A stretch of DNA of 64,000 bases from Microglena sp. YARC (Eukaryota; Chlorophyta; Chlorophyceae; Chlamydomonadales; Chlamydomonadaceae), in contig CM039462.1 in NCBI GenBank assembly GCA_022414725.1, positions 34,624,931 to 34,688,930 of the forward strand. Reading direction: 5' to 3'. Positions 53,143 to 63,637 of the stretch are shown here, piece by piece (the first letter of the stretch is position 1; every line of letters begins with the position of its first letter). A program made the position numbers and the translations under genes. Under the pieces are notes generated by a model, which searched no databases, was not told the origin of the DNA, and worked only from the letters and a program-made list of their open reading frames with translations.

Positions 53143-53471
53143 TGTAACGTGTGAAACACGTCTAAGCTTGAAGCGAAGTATCAGGAGAGAAAGGAATCGA
53201 ACCTCTCTGTTTTCTGGCCTAGAGAGTTCAGCTTCGGGCTTAAGTCTCATACATTCTCCCGTGGTTTAACGATAAACCCGTTGATTCGAATTAGCCTTCC
53301 AGAGAACTCGAATAGTCTGAAGGGCGCGCGTAGGGCGCGGACGTAAGGCGCGCGATGGTTGCGGACCTGGTCAACGGTTCGAACCGTCCGACAGGTCACG
53401 TCAGTTCCCCTTCCTCGGGGAAGTCGTCGCCACCTCGAGGTAGCGCAGGTGACGGATCGTTATCTGTCACA
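53143..53471 (-). repeat. LTR (5' end of the element)
   Basis: 329 bp, TG...CA, closely matching 38049-38389 apart from small indels. It is followed on the minus strand by TTTGGTTTTGGAGCC, starting TGG two bases from the LTR as in a tRNA primer site, and flanked on the right by CCAAT. Confidence 0.92.
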
Positions 53472-53898
53472 CCAATGGGTTGGGACAAACTACAGTTTGT
53501 ACGCAATTCCCCCAAAATACATATCATGTCATTCATGTGTAACAACTGTAACCACTTTAAATCTCATTTAGAGAGTAAAGGGAACCCCCCAAAAAGGTGG
53601 ACAAAGGAAATTGTCAGGACAAAATCATAATACCACAGGAGTGGTACCCATAACTGCAGGGTAAAAATCCTGCAGAAAACTGGCAATGGCATGGAGATTG
53701 GAAAGGACATAAAACTTAAACAATAGCAGAAAAGCTGAAAACGAGGGGAGCCAATCCCACATGGTGGCTCCCACATTCTACAAAACATGCATGTAGACGG
53801 GACGGGTACCGCGTCTAAAAGGGGGGTCTTGCTAGTTTTAGGAACCAGAAGAAAACAAGTTAACTAGTGGTCCTTGGCCAAGCAGCCAATGGCAGTCC

Positions 53899-53937
53899 TA
53901 GTGGTGGTGGTGGTGGTGGTGGTGGTGGTGGTGGTGG
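53899..53937 (+). repeat. (GGT)n microsatellite
   Basis: Thirteen GGT units directly abutting the left arm of the hairpin at 53938. Confidence 0.95.
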
Positions 53938-54407
53938 TTTCCCTACCTGAAATTTTATAATAAGAAAATCTGGGTTTGGAATCTAGTTTGGGACATTCTT
54001 TGAGTGCTTGGGGATAAATTAGTTGTGTACTGTCATGCTGTGCACCACTTACATTGTTCCTTTACCCTTAGAGCTGTCATGCTTCCCGGGGGGGGGATGC
54101 TAGTCCCCACAAAGCCAGTCACCACATGGCCATATCTCCTCGGGTTTAGGGTTTAGGGGTTTAGGGTTCAGTGGTTTAAGTTTTACTTTTTACTTTTTAG
54201 GGTATAGGTTTCTGATTCACTGGGGACTGGCTTTGTGGGGACTAGCATCCCCCCCCCGGGAAGCATGACAGCTCTAAGGGTAAAGGAACAATGTAAGTGG
54301 TGCACAGCATGACAGTACACAACTAATTTATCCCCAAGCACTCAAAGAATGTCCCAAACTAGATTCCAAACCCAGATTTTCTTATTATAAAATTTCAGGT
54401 AGGGAAA
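53938..54407. repeat. 183-bp-arm inverted repeat with telomere-like loop
   Basis: Arm 53938-54120 and arm 54225-54407 are reverse complements; in every segment compared they match without a gap, including the 9-G/9-C run next to CCCGGG. The 104-bp loop contains GGTTTAGGGTTTAGGGGTTT then AGGGTTCAG, i.e. TTTAGGG-type repeats, and TTTTTACTTTTTAG. No coding potential. Confidence 0.93.
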
Positions 54408-54599
54408 CTCAAGACTGTTGGAAATAATCCTGCAGGTCAACTAGGTAAAGTATCCACAAAGTGGAATATACCCCATTAAACGGCTGGGAAGCACACAGCC
54501 CTATATGGGCAGTCTTGATAGAGAAACACCCAGAAAATGCTGAAAGAGCAAGGACAGGGTGGGGTAGGCCAGAACTGGACAGGGTCGTAATCTAAGTGT

Positions 54600-55460
54600 G
54601 TCAATCATCAAAATTAGGGACTTAATCAGAAATCAAACAACATCACACAACTTGATCACACAACATCACACAACTGGTGCATGATAACTTCTACAAAAGC
54701 ACTGGTGCTGATCACCCAACATCACGAAACTTGATTACACAACATCACACAACATCACAAAACTGGTTCATTATAACTTCTACAAAAGAAGTGGTGCTGA
54801 TCACACACCAAGGGCACTAGACATTTTGGTATTACTCGACTTCTTTTAAGGAGTGCCCTTCCTGCGACACAGTGGTATACGGCAGAACACAATCAATGCA
54901 TGATGAATTTGTGCACTGGTATTGGCGGTGCGATGGTATTGCTTGGTATGGTAGTGCTTGATGTGGCTTCAGTTTATTTGGGGAGTGCCCTTCCTGACGC
55001 TCACATTGGTATGTGGCGGTGGTAGCTGTGCCCTTCCTGTGGCACCAGGCAGGATGTGGCAGTGCTAACTGTGCCCTTCCTAAGGCTCACATTGGGATGT
55101 GATGGTGCAAAATCAATGCATAACAAATGTGTGAAGGGGTATTAGCAGTGATATTGTTGTATTGTTTGGTATTATTTGAGTTCTTTGGAGCTGTGCCCTT
55201 CCTGCGACACACAGTGATATGTGGCGGTGCAAAATCAATGCATGACACATGTGTGAAGTGGAATTAGCGGTGATATTGTGGTTTTGTTTGGTATTGTTTG
55301 AGGTCTCTGGAGCTGTGCCCTTCTTGCCGCTCATGGCGGGATGTGGCGGTGCTAGCTGTGCCCTTCTTGCGGCTCGTGGCGGGATGTGGCGGAAGAAAAT
55401 CAATGCATGACGAATTTGTGGAAGGTATTGTGGTATTGCTTGCGATATTTTGACCAATTT
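54600..55460 (+). repeat. Two tandem arrays: CATCACACAAC and GTGCCCTTCCT units
   Basis: 54640-54800 has two units of about 115 bp with CACAACATCACACAACTTGA and TAACTTCTACAAAAG. 54830-55450 has five irregular units with GTGCCCTTCCTGCGGC, ATGTGGCGGTGC, AAAATCAATGCATGAC and GATATTGTGGTATTGTTTGG. Non-coding. Confidence 0.85.
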
Positions 55461-55611
55461 CATTCAAACCATACATAGTTTGAAGTGCTTGCTACTCCAG
55501 CCCAGCCTGATAATCATCAAATCATCTTGATCTATGGGGGGTGGGATACTCCTTTTCGCCAAGTTGAAAACACGTGGAATGAAAGGTGCTTACACAAACA
55601 CAGTGTTGCAT

Positions 55612-56480
55612 AAATCAATGAATATGCACACAAAATGCCCCTGCACACACCATCCAAACATCCACAGACCATGCACATGCACATACCATCCACAAGCACA
55701 CCATGCACACACCATGCACATGCAAACACCATCCACACAACATGAACACACCATCCACACACCATGCACACACACTGCACCCACCATGCACATCCACACA
55801 TCATGCACATGTACAAACCATACACACAAGATGCACATGCACACACCATGCACACAACATTTACATACACACACCATGCACATGCACACACTATACACAC
55901 ACCATGCACACAAAATGCACATGCACACACAGCATGCACACACCATGCAAATGCACACATCATACACACACCATGCACATGCACAAACCATGCACACACA
56001 ATGCACATGCATACACCATACACACACCATGCACACATGCACAAACCATGCACACACAATTAACATGAGTACATCATGCACGTGAGCACACTATGTGCAT
56101 GCACACACCATGCACAAACCATGCACATGCACACACCATGCAAACACAATGCACATGCATTCACCAGGCACATGTACACACCATGCACATCCATACGCCA
56201 TACACATGCACAGACAAACACCACGCACACATGCAAACATTGCTCATGCACATCATGCATATGCACAAACCATACACATAGACATCATGCACATCCACAC
56301 ACCATGCACATGCGCAGACCATACACGTGCACACACCATTCACACACCATGCACAGCCATTTGCCATTCAAAGGCACATACAATGCACATGCACAAACCT
56401 TGGTCATGCACACACCATGCACATGCACAAACCGTGCACACACATCATGCACATGCACACCCCATCCATATGCACAAACC
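55612..56480 (+). repeat. CACACCATGCACATG minisatellite
   Basis: About 870 bp of degenerate 10-18-bp units (ACACACCATGCACATGCACA). Cys/Val/Trp-rich and His/Thr-rich ORFs on either strand are repeat translations. Confidence 0.95.
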
Positions 56481-56499
56481 TCGCAATCGACCTTGCAGA

Positions 56500-57250
56500 G
56501 GCAGGTTTACATGAGCAGCAGTATGAAGCGCTGACGAGAGCCTTAATAGAGATCATCCACTAAGTGGCATGCCCCTTAGCATGGGTGCAGCCTTCATCGC
56601 TCCAGCCCACCAAGTGTAGCTAGTAGCTAGTAGCTAGTAGCTGAGTCCGTCGCTGAAAGCTACGCCCCCCAAACCACTGCCTTCAAGACTTTCGAAGAGG
56701 GATTGGCAAGGTATCAATTATATCGTGATGAATCGTTCGATCGCTTAGCAACAAGTGGCTAGTGGAGTCGAATATGAGAGTTAGTCGCGATAGGTTGAAG
56801 TGGCGTGGCGTGGCGGGCTCCGTACAGCTATTGCAGTAGCCGGCTCACAGGCGCGCTGGCTGGAGGTGATGATGAACGGCTGATGGACTAGTCGAGATAA
56901 TCGTAGCTGGGCACGACAAGGTTTGGCACGCATGCGTGGGTGGGTGTCGGTTAATGCTAAGTACTGAGGCAGGCTATTAATAGCAAGTCACATTGGCAGA
57001 ATCAGAGGTTGGAAGTGCACCAGTTCAATTCAATTGCGCAGTTCGAAGTTAGCATGTGCGCAATTTGCACGTTGCGTGCAAGTAGCAGGTCCAGCCGATG
57101 GAAGTTTAGCAGTTTGTCTGCTCGCAGTCTTCGGCAGTAAAAACGAATCACATGGCAGTCAAGTTGCCCCTTGGTACACCCCGCTTCGACACTGCCTACC
57201 TGTCCATCCCCCAGTGGCACCTCCGTACAAAAATAGTAGGGTGCCCAGGG
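56500..57250. other. Unique-looking intergenic sequence
   Basis: No gene recognised. GCTAGTAGCTAGTAGCTAGTAG lies at 56617. Near 57175-57232, TTCGACACTGCCTACCTGTC and CATCCCCCAGTGGCACCTC match the repeated block at 60380-60545. Confidence 0.5.
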
Positions 57251-57254
57251 TGCC

Positions 57255-57893
57255 CTAAGAGGTCGGTCAGACGAGACAGGTTTGGGTCTGAGTTACGGGT
57301 TAGTTGGGCGTTTCTGTCGTACATCCAAACCTTTTTTCGTTCACACGGGACAAAGTTGACGCGGTTTGGTCAAATTCGGTAACCCAAATGCTAACCTATC
57401 CCAAAACCCAAACGTCCCCCCCCCCCCCCCCCCCCAAGTTTGGGCGAAGGTTCTGGTTATGTCGCACACGTGTTGTTCGTTGTTTCTGTTGCGATAAATT
57501 TTGCCGCATTTCCTTCCTGTCAGTCCTCTTAAAACGTCTTGATAGGGTCGCAACAGAGCCAACAGCGGAACAAGGAGGAAGCATACATCAGCCTGCTCAC
57601 AGCTGCATTTGCGCCTGCAGCCGCCCCATGTAAGGATGCGTCGAATTCGGCGAGTGCGAGCATGCTCCAAAGGAGCAACAATTGATCATCGATGCGTCTT
57701 CCCATGATCACTCCGACTTCAAACTTTTCCCACTGGCAAGAAGCTCAGGAATGCCGTCTGAACGAAATTCGCGTGTTTGAGCGGGTTTGGGTTAACCTCG
57801 GGTAACCTCGTCTAACCCCCTCTAACTTGGCAGGTTAACCTCAAACCAAACCCAAACCCAAACCTGTCTCGTCTGTATGACCTCTAAGGGCCC
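57255..57893. mobile_element. ~0.64-kb element with ~35-bp inverted ends
   Basis: The left end CCCTAAGAGGTCGGTCAGAC then GAGACAGGTTTGGGT is inverted at the right end as ACCCAAACCTGTCTC then GTCTGTATGACCTCTAAGGG. Subterminal GGTTTGGGT and GGTTAACCTCG motifs repeat. A 17-C run at 57417-57435. No clear target duplication found. Confidence 0.65.
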
Positions 57894-58028
57894 CTGCGGT
57901 GGTCGGCCCAAGGGTGTGTCTGTTGAAGTGTTTGTACGTTGTGTGCCGTATGTGATTGACGCGGCAGGAAGGCAGGTTGTAGGCTCTAATAGGCGCTAGG
58001 GGCAGGCAGGCAGGCAGAATGTCAGTTA

Positions 58029-59675
58029 GGGTGTGTTTCCACAGAGATTTTCGCGTCCCCGGAAACAAAAAGTAAACCCTCCCCGGTGCCAGGTAGGCAA
58101 TTTTGTTTCCACAGGGGTTCCCTGGAGTTTCCCCTGAGAATCCCCGGAGTTCCAGGTCGGCAAATCTTCGCGACAGGTCTTCGAATCTTTACCCCTGGGT
58201 ATTTTTAAATATTTCGAAATATTTACGAAAAATGACGGTTAAAAATACAAAACGGACGATTATCGACTTTCCCCTGGCTTTCCAGGAGAAAAGTTTCGGG
58301 GGAACATGCCGCCCACCCCTGGAGATTTTGGAGTCTCCCCGGAGTCCACATCAGCATTTCCCGGAGTCCACATCAGCATCCCAGGAGAATCGCTGCAGGG
58401 CCGACACCCAAAATTGACAAGGCGTGTCATTGTTTGCGTTGAGACAACTTCATCTTATACTTCACAGCGGCTCTCTCTTTTGTTCTGTCGCTTGGGCTTC
58501 CCGTGGATAGGGGTCCAGCAATTGACCTGTCAGCTCAACTGAACCCAACCGAACCCCCCCCGGAGAATCCCGAAGTCCTTCGGGCGAATCAAGGTTATGT
58601 CAGCTTCAAGGTGCACTAGCATGCTTTAGTTTGGGCTGAATAGCCAGCCAGGGGAGCTGCCTAGAAGCTGCTGCCTGTAGCTGCCTGTGGCCTAAAATAA
58701 AAGCCATGTCTCGAATCATTATATGGGCCTGTAAGAGTCCATAAATTGCTCTGCTCTTAGTACACAACATGAAGCTATTGTTAAGTTGGTTAGGCCCCTA
58801 TCAGGCCTTCAACTTGCTCAGGTCCCCAAAAAGCACATCAGACAAGAAACTATAGTTGAGGCTGTCGAGGCTTCAACTTGCTCATCACAGTTGCCATGTG
58901 TGCCACCTCGTAAGCCCCAATTGGGGGTACTTGATCTTCACCACTGTGCTTTTCCTTGAGGTGGGACTCCATTCCGTACTTCCATATGGTGGCTGGGCAG
59001 TGAGGGCACACAAGCGGGGTGTCGTGAATAGACTCCTCGATGGTCCCATTCGACTTTGCAGTGCTAATTGATACATCCATGCCAAACCCAGACCAGAATG
59101 AGCAGCAGATCACCGGTGCAGCAACTTCGAACTTGAACTTGAACTCGAAATCGAAATCGAAACCAAAATCGAGCCTGAATTACATAGCAAGTGTCTGGAA
59201 AGTATGGAATTAGAAAGCTTGCATTAAGACTAAGTCGTTGCACTTCTCCAGAGATGAAATGGAGCAGTCAGAAAAAAGTTAGGAAAAAGTTGGCAAGGGG
59301 CCCGGGGGGGGGGGGGGGGGGGGTACACCTCGAGAAGGTGCCCAGAATATCGCCGGACCCGGGGGTATCGATAGATCACGTGATCCCCTAATAGAAACCA
59401 CTGCCCAATACCCCAACATGGGCCGTGCCTGACTTTCTATGGCTCCTGGCATCCTCCTATTTTAACCGTCATTTTTCGTAAATATTCCGAAATATTCAAA
59501 AATACCCAGGGGTAGAGATTCGACGACCTGTCGCGAAGATTTGCCGACCTGGAACCCCGGGGATTCTCCGGGGAGACTCCGGGGAACCCCTGTGGAAACA
59601 AAATTGCCTACTTGGCACCGGGGAGGGTTTACTTTTTGTTTCCGGGGACGCGAAAATCTCTGTGGAAACACACCC
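58029..59675. mobile_element. 1.65-kb element with ~219-bp inverted repeats and TTA duplication
   Basis: Begins GGGTGTGTTTCCACAGAGAT and ends ATCTCTGTGGAAACACACCC; TTA on both sides (58026-58028 and 59676-59678). The inverted repeats run to about 58247 and 59457 and contain TTTTCGCGTCCCCGGAAACA, CCTGGGTATTTTTAAATATT-like sequence and ATTTTTCGTAAATATT. The first dozen bases match the Harbinger-like element at 47296 at most positions (GGGCGTGTTTCC), suggesting related families. The interior (58250-59450) holds a GGGAGCTGCCTAGAAGCTGC repeat, a G run (59306-59324) and a zinc-finger-like ORF. Confidence 0.85.
58850..59113 (-). CDS. C2H2 zinc-finger-like ORF inside the long-TIR element
   Basis: 87 codons with one clear finger-like motif, CPHCPATIWKYGMESHLKEK then H (CxxC, 11 residues, H, 4 residues, H). 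Before it is SISTAKSNGTIEESIHDTPL; after it GEDQVPPIGAYEVAHMATVM then SKLKPRQP. It could be an exon captured from a host gene or a fragment of the element's own protein. No splice sites were confirmed. Confidence 0.35.
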   Translation of the reverse strand: MICCSFWSGFGMDVSISTAKSNGTIEESIHDTPLVCPHCPATIWKYGMESHLKEKHSGEDQVPPIGAYEVAHMATVMSKLKPRQPQL

Positions 59676-59679
59676 TTAG

Positions 59680-60732
59680 ACGCGACGATAGAGCCCGTTT
59701 TGCTTGACGATGCCAATTCTGCCAATGGCTTCCGTCTTGCTTGGCCGAAATACCGTTGGCTCTCCTCGCATGGCGACGGCAACAGTCACGTGTTGGTTCT
59801 ATTGTTTTACCACCTTCGCACCCTGACGGACCCAATCCAACTGACTTCCTGACCATTGAAACCGACTGTTCGCCCATCTCCAAGCGGAATTCCAACCGTT
59901 ACAACAGGCATTATAACTAACAGTCGCATTCGCCAACCGATTCTCTGTGATTTCGACCATCCCAACCGACTTCTCGCGCGTATCGCTCATTAACCGACTT
60001 TTCGGCCACTTTCTCAGTTCCTATCTCTGGTTCCTATCGCAGCAACCTTAACTGACTTTCCGACCATTCCAACTGACTGTTTCCGGCTGAATGTTCAACC
60101 GTTCTAACAGGCAATATAACAAACAATCTCATTCGCCAACCGCGTTTTCTGGTAATTTCGACCATTGTCGACCATGTCGGTTAATTAACCAACATTTCGA
60201 CCAATTTCACAGTTCCTATCGCATAGGTCAGCTTCCTACGGGCCGACCAGCTACAAAAACTACCCCTACAACAGCCTACAACAACAAAAACTACCCCTAC
60301 AACCCTGCTTACAACAACAAAAACGAAGCCTAGACTGCCATACAAACGCAACCACCACCTACAACAACAAGTACTCCCCCACTGCCTACCTGTCCATCCC
60401 CCAGTGGCACTGCCTACCTGTCCACCCCCCAGTGGCACCTCGGTACTTCGACACTGCCTACCTGTCCATCCCCCAGTGGCACTGCCTACCTGTCCATCCC
60501 CCAGTGACACTGCCTACCTGTCCATCCCCCAGTGGCACCTCGATACCGTCGTAAGCGTGGTAGCGTCGTAGGCGTAGGCGTAGGCCTACCACGCTAGAGA
60601 GGTAGTCGTAGGCGTAGGCCTACCACGCTAGAGAGCCCCGCCTTGCTAGCAGCGGGCCTCGTATTGTTGTAGGTCGTGTAGTAGATAATAGGGTAGTAGG
60701 GATACCCGAACCGACAGGGAGTGCTGCTCCCC
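59680..60732. other. Upstream region of the ABCC gene with short repeats
   Basis: 59800-60200 has loose repeats of ACCGACTTTTCGACCAT-like sequence (ending in TTCCAACTGAC). 60240-60330 has ACAACAAAAACTACCCCTAC repeats. 60380-60545 has six CACTGCCTACCTGTCCATCC / CCCAGTGGCA units. 60545-60640 has GTCGTAGGCGTAGGC / GCCTACCACGC inverted motifs and a duplicated CTACCACGCTAGAGAG. No gene. Confidence 0.6.
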
Positions 60733-60740
60733 TATAAAAG
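60733..60740 (+). promoter_or_regulatory. TATA box of the ABCC gene
   Basis: TATAAAAG in the context CTCCCCTATAAAAGCCG. A start of transcription 25-32 bp downstream (about 60760-60770) would make ATG 60870 the first start codon on the transcript, in frame with the ABCC exon, and would leave the ATG at 60744 upstream of the start site. Confidence 0.65.
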
Positions 60741-60869
60741 CCGATGGGATACGCGTTAAGCAAGAGTAAGCACGAGTCTTACATTACTGACAGGTGCGTT
60801 GTGCCCTGGTACCCGTCTTCAGCTGTAAACCTTCGGCACGCGCGCTCATTGCGCTCACTACCTACCCCC

Positions 60870-62752
60870 ATGTACGCAGGACTGAGCAAAATGTCCACAA
60901 AGGAGGGCAAGGAGGTGTCCAAACACAAGGAGGACCCAACCGCTGGCTTTTTCAACAAATACTCCTTCAGGTTTGTTCGACTGATGATTTTGTTCTTTCC
61001 CGTTAGTCTGGTTACGTACTTCCGTATTATCTGGATAAACGGTCTCGCACAGTGATACACAGCTCGTCGTGCGGGCCACCTTCCTTCCTTCTGTCAATTG
61101 CTGTGCCTGTTGCCTATCCCTGCAGATGGATTCCGAGCATCGTGCGTGGTGCGCGTAGGGAGAGGTCGGCATGGAGCAAATGGTGCTGCCTCCGGCACAG
61201 ACATCCGAGGCAAGTCCCCCCCCCCCCCCACCACCACCCACCCTACCACCCACCCACCCCACCCCTCTCCCTCTTCTCCACTGCCCTTTACCGACCCTAA
61301 CCCCCTCCTCTCTACAGAGGATGAGTAATCGATCCGAGATGTGAGCATTTATTTGAGAAAATCACACTGCTGCTGCTGTCGAATGCTGTCGAATGCCCCC
61401 TGCTGTCGATTGAACAACCGGTATCACTGGCTTTGGCCTGATCTCGCTTTTACCTGATTGGCGGAGACCCCAGCCCAGGGTCACCTCGTTGTCCGTTTGT
61501 TTGTTTGTGCGACCGCCCCCCGAGACGAAGCCTGACACTCCAGCCAACGGTCTCGTACCTTACTGGCTTCTGTCCGCTCGATTCCGTTACCAACACTCTC
61601 CGCCCATTTTCCGCGTCGCTTGCGACGCTGGTTTGCACTTGACGCCATGTTGCCTGGCACGTTCCGTCTGACGCCCCTTCACTTGTTCGAGGCCGAGAAC
61701 TACTCGTCGACCGTCGCTGAACAGCTAAATACGGGGGGGCTCGCCTAACACCCCTTATTTTTGCGCTTTTCCTCTTCTCTGCCTAACCTCTCCTGCTCCC
61801 TACCTACACAGGAGGCTTACGCCAAGTTCCAATGCAAATGGGATGAAGCTGTGGCCAGGGGCGAGGATCCAAGCCTACGCAAAGTCCTGTTTGCTGCTTG
61901 GGGCACGGACCTCGTTATTGCAGGTGGGCAGGAGCTGTTTTTTTTTTATTATCCAATATATTCGGATGTCCCAAATGTAGGGTGCATATGCCCTAAACGC
62001 AATTGTAGACACGGTTAACTTAGTACCTGCACACACGTTACATGTGGTAAAGCTTATTCAACCCGGTACTGTTTATGTCTTCCTGGTTTGCATCTACTGA
62101 AGGACTGGCCCCGGGAATTATTTAAATTATTCACTTGTCCCTCAACCTGCCGCCTTAAACTAACAGAATAAGCACAACAATTAGACCATTATTTGGCCTA
62201 ATAACAACAACAACAACCTGTATATCACTGGCGACGTCCCCTTTAAATGCGTCCGTCAACGGTATATTTGTGGTGTTATCTTACCAGTGTTACTTGCCTA
62301 CTGTCCGCTTCACTTTTTGTCCACCACCCCTCTCTTGCACTTCCCAGGCATGTTCAAGCTGTTGTGGTCAGTCTGTGTTGTCTTCGGCGCATTCTTCTTT
62401 GTCAGGAGTTTGCAGTTCCATGTGCGCGAGCACCCAGATGTGAGTGAGCTGCATTCATTTGCTCTCCTACCTCTTATCCTGCCTGGAGCCCCTCTTGTCT
62501 TTCTAGGGTCTAGCTTAAGTAGCGACAGTGTGTATTTCTTAGGAGTCCGTCATGGCAGCCCTCCATGATGTTCTGTGTTGGGCTTCTAGGCACCAGACCT
62601 TTGACATGTCGGTAGCCTCGAGGTCATTTCTGAGGATGTGGGTGATGGTCTATCCTCCTTGCCTTGGTTATCCAGAAGCAAGGAGTGAATGAGAAACGAA
62701 GAGCATCTGCGTGAATCAGGTACCCTTGCTATGTGTCCTAGGAACCAAAGTT

Positions 62753-62822
<70 letters not shown>

Positions 62823-63637
62823 CCTCCTGGACGGATGTCCCTGCCTAAATACATGCAGACTTGACTTGCTCCAACCCCCTACCTTTGCACATGCAGTGGG
62901 GCCAAGACTGGCAGGGATGGCTCTTGGCAGTATGCTTCTTTGTGGATGGTTACGTTCTGGGTATCGCGCTGCAGCGCATGTCATTTGGGTGCATGCAGGT
63001 TGGAGTTAAATCGCGCGCCGCCCTCCTCAATGCCATCTGCCGCAAGTCCTTTGCCATGTCGTCAATCACAAAGAAAGATGCCTCAGACTGTGTGTCTTTC
63101 GTTGCCTCTGATCTCCAGAAGGTGTTTGAGGGAATCCAGGTATGACTCGACCATTTAAATCTGCCTATAGGTTATATGTAGCTATATGTGGCGATATGTA
63201 CCTGTATTATGAGTTCTTGCCCTATACTGTTTGTGAATGCTGTTTCTTTTAAGCCTTTCCTATCTCGGTTGGACAAGTCCCTTCACTGTCCCATATGCTG
63301 TCGTAATACTGGCTGCTCCCCCCCCCCCCATCCCCCCCCCCACCCCCCACCCACATCCATGCAGGAGATCCACTACCTGTGGACTGCTCCAGTTGAGGCC
63401 ATGGCCATCCTGATCATTCTGGTGTGCCTCATCGAGGAATGGGCCTTGCCCGGCTGGGGTATGGTCTTTGTCATCATGCCTATGCAGTACTTGTTTGGCT
63501 TCTGGACTATCCGGCTGAAGAACAGCAACGTTGTCAACACCCAAGAGCGCAACTCCTTCTTCCAGGAGCTGCTACCCGCCATGAAGCTTGTCAAGTACTA
63601 TGGCTGGGAGCAGTTCTTTGAGGAGGCTATTTCTGAT
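60870..63637 (+). CDS. ABC transporter, subfamily C (MRP-like), N-terminal part
   Basis: Exons: 60870-60970, 61126-61209 (approximate), 61812-61923, 62348-62439, 62897-63139 and 63365-63637; the gene continues past the window. The translation has FFNKYSFRWIPSIVRGA (the pre-TMD1 region of ABCC proteins), EAYAKFQCKWDEAVARGE then DPSLRKVLFAAWGTDLVIAG, and membrane helices MFKLLWSVCVVFGAFFFVRS and GWLLAVCFFVDGYVLGIAL. There follow VKSRAALLNAICRKSFAMS, SFVASDLQKVFEGIQ (compare 'NLMSVDAQR' in MRPs), EIHYLWTAPVEAMAILIILV and SFFQELLPAMKLVKYYGWEQ, the conserved 'GIKVLKLYAWE' block. These proteins export conjugates and organic anions using ATP; the nucleotide-binding domains are outside the window. 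In exon 2 the strict frame loses the expected acidic/LPP linker, while another frame gives MEQMVLPPAQTSE before a GC donor (GAG|GCAAGT). A frameshift or an alternative splice is implied. Confidence 0.8.
62757..62817 (+). repeat. (CT)n microsatellite upstream of ABCC exon 5
   Basis: A pure CT run of about 58 bp, 80 bp before the acceptor at 62896. This parallels the (CT)n before GT31 exon 6. Confidence 0.95.

Larger units (their letters stand above)
38049..53471 (-). mobile_element. Ty3/gypsy-type LTR retrotransposon complex with three LTRs
   Basis: LTRs lie at 38049-38389, 50784-51099 and 53143-53471. The outer pair are bounded by TG...CA, and the whole insertion is flanked by an exact 5-bp duplication, CCAAT (38044-38048 and 53472-53476). 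Minus-strand order from the right is LTR, primer-binding-site-like TGGTTTTGGAGCC, gag, RT and integrase remnants, LTR, second primer-binding-like site, RT, RNase H, integrase, chromodomain-like segment, polypurine tract GGGGGGGGAAA (38390-38400), LTR. It is thus two partly deleted bodies sharing a central LTR. Two DNA transposons are nested inside. Frameshifts and a YLED in place of YxDD in RT indicate it is inactive. Confidence 0.88.

Noticed and set aside
55534..56563. Overlapping Cys/Val/Trp-rich and His/Thr-rich ORFs on both strands
   Set aside because: Direct translations of the ACACACCATGCACATG minisatellite.
60744..60869. ABCC translation start at ATG 60744
   Set aside because: It lies only 4 bp after the TATA box, upstream of the likely transcription start; the first ATG downstream of that is 60870.
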